Assembly (NCBI RefSeq): GCF_004571135.1
Contig: NZ_SPSB01000003.1
Coordinates: 186,001-250,000 of the forward strand
DNA: 64,000 bases
Direction: 5' to 3'
Source of the DNA: Algoriphagus kandeliae
GTDB taxonomy: Bacteria; Bacteroidota; Bacteroidia; Cytophagales; Cyclobacteriaceae
Notes under the pieces: model-generated
Databases searched by the model: none
What the model saw: the letters and a program-made list of their open reading frames with translations, nothing else
Told to the model about the DNA's origin: nothing
Program-made: the position numbers and the translations under genes
In this document: in pieces, positions 18,216 through 27,675 of the stretch
How the letters are laid out: every line of letters starts with the position of its first letter
How positions within the stretch are numbered: position 1 is the stretch's first letter

Positions 18216-18547
18216 CTGCTAAAGTTACGGCCTTTGGCAGGAAAGCCCAAGAAAGAAAACCTTTAAGCGACTGTCAATCGAACCAATTTTTTAAAGAAAA
18301 TTTCTACTTTTTTCTTGAACCCATCAGTTTAAATAGAATTTTTAGAAACTTTTCTCTCATTCGAAAAATGCCCCATACAACCAATTAGAAGGGGTTTATC
18401 CGACAGCAAACGACTACTATCGGATACAAACGGATACAAACGACTGATTCCCGACTTTCTTTTGAGCACTGTTGCAACTTTGGATCATCAAGTTTTTCCT
18501 CTGGCGGAAACGAACAAAAAAAATTTCTAACCAAAACACACGTAATC
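18216..18547. other. 332-bp divergent intergenic region (moaD / ssb)
   Basis: Holds leaders and promoters for moaD (-) and ssb (+). No gene is seen. It contains a 10-bp direct repeat (18421-18440) flanked by further AAACGACT words, but no clear TAnnTTTG box. Confidence 0.5.
18421..18440 (+). repeat. tandem 10-bp repeat upstream of ssb
   Basis: CGGATACAAA occurs twice head-to-tail, followed by CGACTGATT; a related AAACGACTACTATCGGATA string precedes it. It lies about 110 bp before ssb and could be a protein-binding site, but nothing proves this. Confidence 0.5.
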
Positions 18548-18931
18548 ATGAACACGCTAAGAAACAAAGTTCAACTAATCGGTCGCATGGGCGACAACAT
18601 CGAAGTAAAAACACTTGAGTCCGGTTCTAAAATCGGAAAGGTAAGTCTCGCGACGAATGAAACTTACAAAAATCAGCAAGGCGAAAAAGTAACCGAAACA
18701 ACTTGGCACAATTTAGTAGTCTGGGGCAAGCAGGCGGAGCTTTTAGAGAAGTACACTTCCAAGGGTTCTGAAATCGCGATCGAGGGAAAAATCACGAATC
18801 GAAGCTACACAGATAAGGAAGGTATCAAGCGGTACATCACCGAAATTGTAGTCCATGATTTCCTATTCATGGGTGGAGCCAAAAATCAAGAAAATGGCCC
18901 AGTTACGGACGAAGCGGATCTTCCTTTTTAA
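18548..18931 (+). CDS. ssb: single-stranded DNA-binding protein
   Basis: A 127-residue OB-fold protein (NKVQLIGRMGDNIEVK, WHNLVVWGKQAELLEKYTSKGSEIAIEGKI) with the acidic tail tip EADLPF used to recruit DNA-repair partners. It is shorter than E. coli SSB because the linker is brief, as is common in Bacteroidota paralogues. It binds single-stranded DNA in replication, recombination and repair. It is monocistronic, with a terminator 57 bp downstream. Confidence 0.93.
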   Translation: MNTLRNKVQLIGRMGDNIEVKTLESGSKIGKVSLATNETYKNQQGEKVTETTWHNLVVWGKQAELLEKYTSKGSEIAIEGKITNRSYTDKEGIKRYITEIVVHDFLFMGGAKNQENGPVTDEADLPF

Positions 18932-18963
18932 GGAAACGCTTTGAAAACTTTTAAGGCTAAGGA

Positions 18964-18983
18964 TTCAGGTATAGGTACCTGAA
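18964..18983. repeat. 8-bp perfect inverted repeat after ssb
   Basis: TTCAGGTA-TAGG-TACCTGAA, between the ssb stop and its terminator. It would form a small hairpin in the ssb 3' UTR. Confidence 0.5.
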
Positions 18984-18987
18984 AAAG

Positions 18988-19023
18988 AAAAACCCCCGAG
19001 GACAATGTCCCGGGGGTTTTATT
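18988..19023. terminator. bidirectional terminator between ssb and the RND operon
   Basis: A long stem, AAAACCCCCG paired with CGGGGGTTTT, with an inner GGA/TCC helix and a CAATG loop. A-tract on the left and T-tract on the right let it serve both converging genes. Confidence 0.9.
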
Positions 19024-19056
19024 TTAAAAAACCACCAACCTTAAATCAATCATGTT

Positions 19057-22000
19057 TTAATTTTTAACCTTACGGAGTTTCATATTTACCTTATCGGCCA
19101 ATAAATACATAACTGGTACGATCACTAACGTAAGAAACGTTGCAAAGGTTAACCCAAATATTACTGTCCAAGCCATTGGCCCCCAAAAATCTGCATTGTC
19201 CCCTCCCACATAGAATTGAGGGTCAAATGAGCTTAAGAGGGAACCAAAATTGATATTCATACCAATGGCTAATGGAATCAATCCAAGCACCGTTGTAATT
19301 GCTGTCAAAAGAACTGGTCGAAGACGAGTTTTACCAGATTCAACGATACTTCCTACCAAATCAGTATAAGAAAGGAATTCATTGGAGCCTAATCCTAAAG
19401 ACTCTCGTTTTCTTTCGCGGACCAGGTTGGTATAATCTATCAATACAATCGCGTTATTCACCACAACACCAGCCAAGGAAATAATACCAATACCTGTCAT
19501 AATGACAACAAAGTCCATGTTGAATATTACCAAACCAAGGAATACTCCAATCGTACTCAAAACCACGGAAGCCATGATTATGAAAGGCGTGGTCACGGAG
19601 TTAAACTGAGCAACGATGATTAAGAAAATCAAAGAAACTGCAATTGCTAAAGCTCTTACCAAAAACTCCATGGATTTGGCTTGCTCTTCTTGCTCCCCGG
19701 TAAACTTAACAGTGATTCCATCAGGGACATCATAGCCTGCCAAGTATTCACGAATGGAATTATTGATCTCAGTAGCATTGTAACCATCCAACACATTGGA
19801 ATAAATGGTCACAGCTTTCTCCAAATCCTTTCGCTTCACAGACCCATACGTTGAGCTGAATTTAACATCTGCAACAGCGGAAACAGGAACTTCTCGTTTG
19901 GTGCCAAACTTATCTCGGAAGCCAATTTTCTTATTGACCAAAGCATCGATATTATATCGGTACTCCTCCTCTAATCGAAGTTGGATCGGATAATCATCCT
20001 CCCCTTCTTTGAACTTGGATACCTCCAAACCAAACAAGGAAGTTCGCAACTCGGTCGCGATGGTTGAAGTGGACAATCCAAATCGACGGGCTTTATCCCG
20101 ATCGATATCCACGATCAATTCAGGACTTCCTAAAGAAAGGTCTGTTTTGAGTTCTTCAATTCCTGGAATATTCTTGCTGTTAATGAATTCCAAAGTCTGA
20201 TTAACATAGCTGATCAACTGATCGTAATCCTCACCTGAAAATTCAATATTGATCGGCTTTCCAACAGGCGGACCGGCCCGCTGCTTATCAACTGTAATCA
20301 ATACCCCAGGATAGTTCTCCGCTAATTCACGGATTTTTTCCATGGCCCGGTTCGTGTTGATTCCCTGACGCTCAATGTAATCCACGAAACCAATCGTGAT
20401 TTTTGCTTTATGAGGAGTAGCTTGACCGGAGTTTCCTTCTGTTGGTTCACCAGTTCCCTCCCCTACCTGAGAAATCATTGAATCGATAATGTCCTGATAA
20501 TCCTTCAACACACTCGCTACCTGATCCTCAAACTCATCAACAAATTCATTGGTCGCTTCGATATCCGTTCCAATTGGGAATTCTACATAGACGTTGACCA
20601 ATTGTGGCTGGTTATCTGGGAAGAACAATACCTTAGGAGCTCTGACGAAATACAGGGAAACTGATAGAATCAGTAGAATATTTACTCCAAAAAAGAAGAA
20701 ATAAGGATTTTTCCCTCTAAGAGCAAAGTTCAAAGTTTGTTCATAAGCATTCTCTAATCGAACCAAAAAGACGGTTTGGAACCATTTAATCGCTCCTCTA
20801 AGAAGAAACACATTGAATAAGGTCAAAATAGAGGCAACCAAAGCAAGGGATCCCATGGCAGTCCACCCAGTCAAATAGAAAAGGGTAGATAGGATCAAAA
20901 ATGCACCGGCAACAGTAATCGGTTTTCTTTTTGACTTTACCTTATTTACATCTTCCACTTTCATGAACATGGAGGTGAAAACAGGATTGATCACCAATGC
21001 CACAAAAAGTGAAGATGAAAGTACAATAATCAGGGTGATTGGAAGATATTTCATGAAATCTCCAATCGTATCCTCCCAGAAGGCCAATGGCAAGAAGGCA
21101 GCTAGTGTGGTAGCTGTAGATGTAATAATTGGCCAGGCCACTTCTCCCACTCCTTCTTTTGCGGCTCGCATTGGGGATTTTCCTTCCGACATCAATCGGT
21201 AGATATTTTCTACTACCACAATTCCGTTATCCACCAACATCCCCAATGCCAATATCAGGGAAAACAGCACCATCAAGTTTAAGGTGATTCCAAAGGAATT
21301 AAGCACCAAAAAGGAGATAAACATAGACAAAGGAATCGCTGAACCCACAAAAAGGGCATTTCGGAATCCCAAGAAAAACATCAAAACCAAAACCACCAGA
21401 ATCACCCCAAAGATGATAGAGTTTTCCAAGTCATTTACCTGAGTTCGGGTAGTCTTACTTTGGTCATTATTGATGGTAATTTCCAAATCGGGTGGAAAAC
21501 GGTTCGCTTTAGTCTCCTCAATGATTTGCTTGATTTGATCGGCAGCATTCAAAAGGTTTTCACCACTTCGCTTTACTACGTTGATGGTTACTACCGGAAG
21601 GTTTTTCATCCGGGCATAGGAGCTTCTGTCTTTGTAAGTATCCTTGACCTCAGCTACATCGCGGAGATAGACGATTTTCTCATTGTCTGTTTTGACAATC
21701 ACATCGAGGATATCCATCGGGTCAGTGAATTCTCCATCGACCCGTAAAGTTCGCTGAAAATCACCTCCTCGAATACTACCACCTGAAATGGTCACATTTT
21801 CTGAGCGAACGGCATTGGCGATATCATCAAAGGTCACACCTACTGACTCCATTTTATAGGGATCAGCATTAATCTGAATTTCCCGTTCTACGGTACCAGC
21901 CAAGTCTGCCTTTGAAATTTCTGGAAGCTTTTCAATTTCATCTTCTAAATACTCTCCAAACTTCTTTAGCTCGGCCTCAGAATAATTGCCCGATATATTT

Positions 22001-22461
22001 ACGTTCATGATTGGGAAATCTGAAGTATTGATTTCCAATACATTAGGGTCCTGATCCAAGTCTGAAGGCAATTCACTTTTAGACTTGTCTACTGCGTCTT
22101 TTACATCCTGAATAGCTTTAGAAATCTCAACTCCGGGGTTGAATTCCACTACAATGGAAGAGAAATCCTGAACAGATGTGGATTTGATATCCTTGACATC
22201 ATTTAATGATTTGAGTTCCTTCTCAATCGGACGAGTGATCAGGTTCTCCATATCTACGGGTGAGTTTCCAGGATAGGGAGTTCCCACATATACGGTAGGG
22301 ATTACTACTTCAGGAAAACTCTCTTTGGGCATGGTCCTATAGGCACCCAAACCCAAGACGGTAATAATCAGCGTTAGAATGACCACAGAGGTGGAATTAT
22401 CCACACTCATACTGGTCAACCCAAACTCTCTCGTTGTTTTTGGACTTGATTGTTCGGCCAT
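19057..22461 (-). CDS. RND efflux transporter permease
   Basis: A 1134-residue AcrB-type inner-membrane pump with two sets of membrane helices and large periplasmic loops. Motifs: LALGMLVDNGIVVVENIYRLM (TM4 with proton-relay Asp), GVGEVAWPIITSTATTLAAFLPL, and the second-half GIGIISLAGVVVNNAIVLIDY. Inserted between halves is an extra membrane region (about residues 505-560), making it longer than AcrB. It is last in tetR-tolC-adaptor-RND; the start lies 3 bp after the adaptor stop. The TVYVGTPYPGNSPVDMENLI segment resembles the drug/unknown-substrate class rather than metal pumps. The substrate is unknown. Confidence 0.93.
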   Translation of the reverse strand: MAEQSSPKTTREFGLTSMSVDNSTSVVILTLIITVLGLGAYRTMPKESFPEVVIPTVYVGTPYPGNSPVDMENLITRPIEKELKSLNDVKDIKSTSVQDFSSIVVEFNPGVEISKAIQDVKDAVDKSKSELPSDLDQDPNVLEINTSDFPIMNVNISGNYSEAELKKFGEYLEDEIEKLPEISKADLAGTVEREIQINADPYKMESVGVTFDDIANAVRSENVTISGGSIRGGDFQRTLRVDGEFTDPMDILDVIVKTDNEKIVYLRDVAEVKDTYKDRSSYARMKNLPVVTINVVKRSGENLLNAADQIKQIIEETKANRFPPDLEITINNDQSKTTRTQVNDLENSIIFGVILVVLVLMFFLGFRNALFVGSAIPLSMFISFLVLNSFGITLNLMVLFSLILALGMLVDNGIVVVENIYRLMSEGKSPMRAAKEGVGEVAWPIITSTATTLAAFLPLAFWEDTIGDFMKYLPITLIIVLSSSLFVALVINPVFTSMFMKVEDVNKVKSKRKPITVAGAFLILSTLFYLTGWTAMGSLALVASILTLFNVFLLRGAIKWFQTVFLVRLENAYEQTLNFALRGKNPYFFFFGVNILLILSVSLYFVRAPKVLFFPDNQPQLVNVYVEFPIGTDIEATNEFVDEFEDQVASVLKDYQDIIDSMISQVGEGTGEPTEGNSGQATPHKAKITIGFVDYIERQGINTNRAMEKIRELAENYPGVLITVDKQRAGPPVGKPINIEFSGEDYDQLISYVNQTLEFINSKNIPGIEELKTDLSLGSPELIVDIDRDKARRFGLSTSTIATELRTSLFGLEVSKFKEGEDDYPIQLRLEEEYRYNIDALVNKKIGFRDKFGTKREVPVSAVADVKFSSTYGSVKRKDLEKAVTIYSNVLDGYNATEINNSIREYLAGYDVPDGITVKFTGEQEEQAKSMEFLVRALAIAVSLIFLIIVAQFNSVTTPFIIMASVVLSTIGVFLGLVIFNMDFVVIMTGIGIISLAGVVVNNAIVLIDYTNLVRERKRESLGLGSNEFLSYTDLVGSIVESGKTRLRPVLLTAITTVLGLIPLAIGMNINFGSLLSSFDPQFYVGGDNADFWGPMAWTVIFGLTFATFLTLVIVPVMYLLADKVNMKLRKVKN

Positions 22462-22464
22462 GAC

Positions 22465-23598
22465 TTACTGCTGTGCAATAGTTACGTTGAAATTATCTCC
22501 TACTTCTCTGAATCCTTTATCCACCAATTTTTCGTCTCCGCTTAGACCTTCCAAAATTTCGGTAAGCTGCTGGAAAGTCTTTCCTCGCTGAACATAAGTT
22601 TTGATAGCTTTTCCATCACGAACTACAAACACATAGTCACCTCGGTTATCGCTTAAAACCAATTTAGACGGAACAACCACAGCCTCTGGATTTTCATAAT
22701 CTTTGATATCCAAAATGGCAAGCATATTGGGCTTCACAAGGTCCATTTGAGGAAGGTAAACCTCCACTTTAAAAGTCCTATTATTAGGATTGATGATAGC
22801 TCCAATCGCCGATACTCGAGTTTCAATTTCTTTTCCAATCGATGGGAAGCTTACTCGTACGGAGTCACCTTTACCCAAAACTCCAACATAAGCTTCAGAT
22901 ATATCCGCTTCAATAAAGAGGTCGCTTTCTCCTACGAATTGGAACATAGGTGAACCTGGTTGCACTAATTCTCCTAATCGAACGGTCACTGTTTCTACCG
23001 TACCATCAAAAGGTGCCTTTACGATAGACTTATCCAACTGGGTTTTCAAAGAGGCTAGACTTCGCTCCAGTCCTTCTTTTCGATTTTTAGCTTCAAGGTA
23101 CTGAACTTCTGTTCCGATTTCCTGTTCCCACAATCGCTTCTGCTTTTCAAAAAGAGTATTGGCCAAGCTCAAAGAATTTTCAACTTCATCGATATTTCGT
23201 TGAATTACTTCAGCGTCTATTCTAGCCAAAACTTCACCTTTCTTTACTCGCATTCCCTCCATAGCAGGGATTTCCAAAACCTGACCTGCTGTCTCTGAAG
23301 AAATACTGACATTCTTTTTAGAAAGCACAGAACCTGTCACTTCCACAAAATGCTCAAAGCGCTCCTTGTGGGTATCAGCTGTAGTAATCAAAACAGACTT
23401 CTGATTTTGTTTGGCAAACTCAGGATCCAATTTCATTAATTCTGCCTCTAGCGTACGAATGTTTCCATTCAGTTCAACCACTTGAGCTTTCAACTCCTCC
23501 AGCTTTGCTTTTTTAGCTTCCACTGATTCATCCTCCGCACAAGCAAAACTCATTACAAGAGCTAATGTGATGGGTAAAAATCTCAAAATTGTTTTCAT
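22465..23598 (-). CDS. RND periplasmic adaptor (membrane fusion) lipoprotein
   Basis: A 377-residue adaptor. The N-terminus is a lipoprotein signal (LALVMSFACAED, lipid-modified Cys in FAC), then a coiled-coil start (EAKKAKLEELKAQVVELNGNIRTLEAELM). The barrel-sandwich/lipoyl halves are visible (GQVLEIPAMEGMRVKKGEVLARID; VKAPFDGTVETVTVRLGELVQPG). It links the RND pump to TolC in the periplasm. The short extra N-terminal coiled coil before the lipoyl part is a notable addition. It is third in the operon. Confidence 0.92.
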   Translation of the reverse strand: MKTILRFLPITLALVMSFACAEDESVEAKKAKLEELKAQVVELNGNIRTLEAELMKLDPEFAKQNQKSVLITTADTHKERFEHFVEVTGSVLSKKNVSISSETAGQVLEIPAMEGMRVKKGEVLARIDAEVIQRNIDEVENSLSLANTLFEKQKRLWEQEIGTEVQYLEAKNRKEGLERSLASLKTQLDKSIVKAPFDGTVETVTVRLGELVQPGSPMFQFVGESDLFIEADISEAYVGVLGKGDSVRVSFPSIGKEIETRVSAIGAIINPNNRTFKVEVYLPQMDLVKPNMLAILDIKDYENPEAVVVPSKLVLSDNRGDYVFVVRDGKAIKTYVQRGKTFQQLTEILEGLSGDEKLVDKGFREVGDNFNVTIAQQ

Positions 23599-23638
23599 GT
23601 GTTTGATTAATAATTTCCAGGAAGGAAAGGGTGTTGGT

Positions 23639-24997
23639 TTAGTTCATTAAATCGTTTTTCAATATTCCTAGGGCTTTTTCCAAATCCACTTTAGATACCA
23701 ATCCATCATAAAGGGCTGATAAATAGTTGATTTCGGCCTCAATCAATGCTGCATCTGCTTCTACTACCTCTAAGTTAGATCCGACTCCTTCTTGGTATTT
23801 GATTTTGGCAATGTCATAAACCTCCCGAGCCAAATCGAGATTCTCTCGCTGAACCCGAAGAATATTCAACTCATTGCGAAGGTTGGACTTAGCAGTGAAC
23901 ACTTCGTTTTTGATACTTTCTTTCAAGAAAAACCGCTGGTTTTCGAGTTGCTGCAATTGCACCCGATTCTGTTGAATTCTCGCACTTTTGAGCAATCCGT
24001 CGAAAATTGGAATCTGCATACTAACTCCAAGAAGAGAGCTCCCAAACCAGTTTTGCTTATCGTATACCGTATTAAAGGCATTTCCGGCACCGGATCGTAT
24101 TCCATTAGCCACAAAATCAATAGTTGGCATATACTGAGATTGATTATTTTTCAAATCCAGTTTGACCAACTCCAGATTGGTATTCAATTGAGAAACCTCA
24201 ACCCGCTCCATTCCCTCTTCTAATAACAAGGCATTGATTTCCTCAATCGGGTTCAATTCAGCCAAGGTCTCTGAAAGCACCACGTCATACTCCATAGGTA
24301 AACCCATTTGAAGTTTTAGGATTTGCTGACTGATTTCCAAGGCAGTCCGACTTCGTTCCAATTGGGAGTAAGTATTATTTCGCTGAACCTGAATTCTGGA
24401 AACATCCACCTTTTCGGCAAAACCAGCCTCATTCAAAGCCCTGGTCTCCGCTAATAAGGTATCAATTCGAGAAAGGTTGGCTTCAGCAAGACGAATACGC
24501 TCCTGATTGACCAAAACTCCGAAATAAGCCTTCTTTACAGCTTCAATGGCATCATTCTCTGTTTTAATTTTATCCAGATCTGTCAATTCCCGATAGGTCT
24601 TGGCTGCCTGAAGACCTACGAAAAAGGAGCCGTCAAAAATCATCTGACGAACATTCACCCCCAAACTGGATTGGAAGCTCACACCAAATCGTGCCGGAAT
24701 TACATCTCCGGGAATGCTTGGATCTCCGAATGGTGGTTGATTGGGAAGAAAGACCACTGGAATAGAAGGATTGTAATTCAAATCAAAATTTCCTGTGATT
24801 TGAGGAAGTCCCGATGCCGTGGTTTCCTTGATAGTTGCCTTCGCAATCAATGTCTCCAACTGTGCATTTTTGACGTCGATGTTGTTTTCGAGTGTGAAAT
24901 TCAAGGCTTCCTCAAGTGTTAATTCAACAATCTCTTGGGAATGAGCCTGATAGGACAGGCCTAAACCAAAAAAGAATAGGATGAATATTTTTTTCAT
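23639..24997 (-). CDS. TolC family outer-membrane efflux protein
   Basis: Starting at the ATG at 24997 gives a signal peptide (MKKIFILFFFGLGLSYQAHSQ); a TTG 15 bp upstream would overlap the tetR stop and adds residues before the signal. The approximately 452-residue protein has the two repeated helical/strand halves of TolC-type channels (LEEALNFTLENNIDVKNAQLE; IAKIKYQEGVGSNLEVVEADAALIEAEINYLSALYDGLVSKVDLEKALG). It forms the outer-membrane exit duct for the RND pump encoded downstream. Confidence 0.92.
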   Translation of the reverse strand: MKKIFILFFFGLGLSYQAHSQEIVELTLEEALNFTLENNIDVKNAQLETLIAKATIKETTASGLPQITGNFDLNYNPSIPVVFLPNQPPFGDPSIPGDVIPARFGVSFQSSLGVNVRQMIFDGSFFVGLQAAKTYRELTDLDKIKTENDAIEAVKKAYFGVLVNQERIRLAEANLSRIDTLLAETRALNEAGFAEKVDVSRIQVQRNNTYSQLERSRTALEISQQILKLQMGLPMEYDVVLSETLAELNPIEEINALLLEEGMERVEVSQLNTNLELVKLDLKNNQSQYMPTIDFVANGIRSGAGNAFNTVYDKQNWFGSSLLGVSMQIPIFDGLLKSARIQQNRVQLQQLENQRFFLKESIKNEVFTAKSNLRNELNILRVQRENLDLAREVYDIAKIKYQEGVGSNLEVVEADAALIEAEINYLSALYDGLVSKVDLEKALGILKNDLMN

Positions 24998-25008
24998 TTC
25001 AATGAGAT

Positions 25009-25614
25009 TCAAATAGTGTTTTCTTGCTGAGTTTTATAAGCTTCACGTCCCTTTTCAGTAAATATTCCGTGAAGAAAATGATCCATCATTTCTAATTGGA
25101 TCTTAACGATATCGTAATTAGCATCTTGAAAATTGGTGGAGTCCATGGCACTAGTAATTTGGTCCACTCGAATTCTTGCCAAAATCGGCACTTCGATTTC
25201 CTGTCTGAAATAGCCCAAATTTTTACCCCGCTCAAGAATATCCATCATCTGAGAGAGAATCACCTCCTCCTTATGACGAACGAAAATCTGCCAAGCATCA
25301 GGAAAGTATTTCTGAACTTCCATAATGGTAACCGGATTGATGGATTGCAATCGCTCTCGCATCATTCGGGACAAATGAACCAAGGTTTCGATCACCTGAT
25401 CATCCGAATCATTCATCAATGCTTCGATCATATTTTGATCTCTCCTCAAAATCTGATCGAAAGCAATCTTCACCAATTCCTTTTTGTCAGCAAATTCCTG
25501 ATAGAGCGTTTTCTTAGATATTCCCAAATGCCTGGCAATATCATCCATGGTGACACTACGGACCCCATACTTTGAGAACTGCTCTATCGCTGCTTCCAAT
25601 ATTTTTTCGCGCAT
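25009..25614 (-). CDS. TetR/AcrR family regulator of the efflux operon
   Basis: A 201-residue protein with an N-terminal TetR HTH (AIEQFSKYGVRSVTMDDIARHLGISKKTLYQEF) and a helical ligand-binding domain. It is first in its own operon with tolC, adaptor and RND pump, a common Bacteroidota layout. A 14-bp inverted repeat exactly over the predicted promoter (25638-25682) argues for autorepression relieved by a pump substrate. The ligand is unknown. Confidence 0.93.
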   Translation of the reverse strand: MREKILEAAIEQFSKYGVRSVTMDDIARHLGISKKTLYQEFADKKELVKIAFDQILRRDQNMIEALMNDSDDQVIETLVHLSRMMRERLQSINPVTIMEVQKYFPDAWQIFVRHKEEVILSQMMDILERGKNLGYFRQEIEVPILARIRVDQITSAMDSTNFQDANYDIVKIQLEMMDHFLHGIFTEKGREAYKTQQENTI

Positions 25615-25637
25615 TGCTACTTTTCTCTTTAGGCCGA

Positions 25638-25682
25638 CAAAACTATGGAAACGTTTAGAATGTTCAAAGTTTCCGTAGTTTT
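25638..25682 (-). promoter_or_regulatory. promoter and probable TetR operator of the efflux operon
   Basis: On the minus strand a -33 TTTG (25668-25665) is followed after 19 nt by TAGTTTTG (25645-25638), the Bacteroidota TAnnTTTG consensus. A 14-bp inverted repeat, AAAACTATGGAAAC (25639-25652) and GTTTCCGTAGTTTT (25669-25682), with one mismatch and a 16-nt spacer, encloses the same promoter. This geometry fits occlusion of RNA polymerase by the TetR protein encoded 24 bp downstream. Confidence 0.7.
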
Positions 25683-25745
25683 TTTTGAAATTTTATTTTG
25701 TAAGCTTTTGTTAAAAAATTATTAAATAGTTCGGTTTCGAACAAA

Positions 25746-25766
25746 AATGTATTTTTATAATACATT
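25746..25766. repeat. 8-bp inverted repeat upstream of hydrolase gene
   Basis: AATGTATT-TTTAT-AATACATT, perfect arms with a 5-nt loop, 72 bp before the hydrolase ATG and in very AT-rich DNA. It could be an operator or a hairpin; there is no further support. Confidence 0.4.
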
Positions 25767-25838
25767 ATTTTGTACTCTAACTTTTTTGGGAGAGGAAATT
25801 TGATTTTTTATAATTTTAGTGCTGTTTTCAACTTTTAA

Positions 25839-26639
25839 ATGAAATTTATTCAAAATCCATCCGGAAAACTCCATTATCAAACCGTAGGAGATGGAGAAGA
25901 AACCGTGCTCCTTCTACACGGCTTTGGACAAAGCATGGAAGACTTGAAAGCTTTCTCAAGAATCCGAAAACCAAATCAACGTTACATTTACATAGACATT
26001 TTTTACCATGGACGAAGTCAATGGTTTGATTCGAAAAAGCCCCTATCGAAAAACACTTGGAAGGCTTTCATTCAAAAACTCCGGCAGGAAGTTGGTTTTC
26101 AGAATTTCCATCTAATCGGTTACAGTATGGGTGGAAAATTCGCTCTACTTACATATGAATTATTTGATAGTCAAGTTCAGAGCCTCACACTTCTTGCTCC
26201 AGATGGAATAAAAACAGGACTTTGGTATAGCATCAGCAGCTATCCGGGCTCTTTTCATGGGCTTTTTAAAGGTGTTGTATTCAAACCGCACCTATTTTTT
26301 GGATTGATGAATGGATTGAATTCAGCGGGATTACTCGAAAGCAGTATTGTGAAATTTGTGCAAACCCAAATGGAAACCCGCTCCAAACGAGCTCAGGTCT
26401 ACTTTACTTGGAGAGTTTTCGGAGGAATTCACTTGCATTTAGGAAAGATCATTCGTCAGGCTAGAAAAAATAAGACTCCAATCAAGCTATTCATCGGAGA
26501 ATACGATAAGATGATCACCCATGAAAATTTGAATCGGTTTTCCTCCAAAATCCCACAAATTCAAGAAGTAATCCTGCCTGTAGGACATGGGCAACTAATT
26601 GAAAAAACGGTGGAATATCTCGAAAAAGAGTCTTCTTAA
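25839..26639 (+). CDS. alpha/beta hydrolase
   Basis: A 266-residue cytoplasmic alpha/beta-hydrolase. Oxyanion loop LLLHGFGQSMED (about 25-36), nucleophile elbow GYSMGGKFALL (Ser about 95), acid region IGEYDKMI and catalytic His in PVGHGQLIE (about 249). The substrate cannot be told; similar proteins are often annotated as esterases or C-C bond hydrolases. It is monocistronic and converges on the Zn-ribbon gene, the two stop codons overlapping. Confidence 0.88.
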   Translation: MKFIQNPSGKLHYQTVGDGEETVLLLHGFGQSMEDLKAFSRIRKPNQRYIYIDIFYHGRSQWFDSKKPLSKNTWKAFIQKLRQEVGFQNFHLIGYSMGGKFALLTYELFDSQVQSLTLLAPDGIKTGLWYSISSYPGSFHGLFKGVVFKPHLFFGLMNGLNSAGLLESSIVKFVQTQMETRSKRAQVYFTWRVFGGIHLHLGKIIRQARKNKTPIKLFIGEYDKMITHENLNRFSSKIPQIQEVILPVGHGQLIEKTVEYLEKESS

Positions 26640-26998
26640 TTTTCCTTTCTCCGTACGATCAGATACCAATCCCCATCCAAGGGCAGGTAGCCATAATCAT
26701 AGCAAAAGTGGTAAATGCTCCCCTTCTTGGTCTCTATGGTATGAGTCTGATACTGAAAATCAAATCCCTCTCGGAGCAACCTGTCCTTGGTAGTCTTCGC
26801 CATATCTTCTCCTGAAGGAATAAAGGACTCTAGAATATTCCGATTCTTCTTGATCTTGTGATTGATCCTGCGGATAAAATTACTGTTGTCCGCATATTGC
26901 TTGTAGTTATAATTATTCCGACACTGATCATCACAAAACTTCTTATCGGATCGTCCTTGCAAGGGTGCACCACAATTCAAACAAGTCTTCTTTTCCAT
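26636..26998 (-). CDS. DUF2116-like zinc-ribbon protein
   Basis: A 120-residue protein. The N-terminal Zn ribbon has four cysteines (CLNCGAPL, then FCDDQCRNNYN), followed by a basic helix (RRINHKIKKNRNIL) and a C-terminal domain ending WYLIVRRKEN. Such proteins are widespread in Bacteroidota and uncharacterised; nucleic-acid binding is plausible from the Zn ribbon and basic helix. The 3' end overlaps the convergent hydrolase by 4 bp. Confidence 0.85.
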   Translation of the reverse strand: MEKKTCLNCGAPLQGRSDKKFCDDQCRNNYNYKQYADNSNFIRRINHKIKKNRNILESFIPSGEDMAKTTKDRLLREGFDFQYQTHTIETKKGSIYHFCYDYGYLPLDGDWYLIVRRKEN

Positions 26999-27049
26999 GA
27001 TTTAAAAAGTTTGTTTGAATTTATAAAATTAGTTGAAATATGCAAACAA

Positions 27050-27658
27050 CTATTTCCTCGCTACCAAGCGAATGACCGAAGAAAGCCCCACATGAAAATC
27101 ACCCTCCTTCATTTCGGTTACGGTTTTTTCAAAAAACAACCATTCCATCTGCCCAAAATCCCGATCTAATTCTTCCTTTGAAAACAGCATTTTGACGTCT
27201 TTCGGTCCTCCGGCTTTTGGATTGATGGAATTATATTCCAAATGCTCTTTGGAGAAAGCCTCTAAAATCAAAGTACCACCCGGTTTTAGCAATCGAAGGA
27301 GATTTTGATGCAATGAATGCCGAATATCTCCTGGAAAATGGGCAAAAATCAATACCAAAAGATCGAAACTCTCGGGTTCAAATTTCATCTGATCCAAAGT
27401 ACCAACTTGATAGTGGATTGTTACGCCACGCTCTGCAGCCAATCGTTCTGCCTTCATTCTAGCAGAATCACTAATATCAAAAGCAAAAACCTCCCAGCCG
27501 TTCTCAGCTGCAAATACACTATTTCTCCCCTCTCCTTCCGCTGGAAAAAGTGCTTTCCCAGGTTTTAAGTCGAGAAGTTTGGCTTGAAAAAAACGGTTGG
27601 GTTCTTTTCCATAGACATAATCTTCAGCAGCATAACGCTCATCCCAAAATTGCTTCAT
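27050..27658 (-). CDS. class I SAM-dependent methyltransferase (TehB/thiopurine-type)
   Basis: A 202-residue protein with a SAM-binding motif I variant (KALFPAEGEGRNSVFAAENGW), motif II acidic end (VFAFDISDSA) and post motifs (FDLLVLIFAHFPGDIR, LLKPGGTLILEAFSKEHL). The opening FWDERYAAEDYVYGKEPNRFF is typical of the tellurite-resistance/thiopurine-like group. Cytoplasmic; the acceptor is unknown. It lies 54 bp downstream of the dehydrogenase lipoprotein, separated by a terminator. Confidence 0.88.
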   Translation of the reverse strand: MKQFWDERYAAEDYVYGKEPNRFFQAKLLDLKPGKALFPAEGEGRNSVFAAENGWEVFAFDISDSARMKAERLAAERGVTIHYQVGTLDQMKFEPESFDLLVLIFAHFPGDIRHSLHQNLLRLLKPGGTLILEAFSKEHLEYNSINPKAGGPKDVKMLFSKEELDRDFGQMEWLFFEKTVTEMKEGDFHVGLSSVIRLVARK

Positions 27659-27675
27659 GACCTTGATTTTTGATA

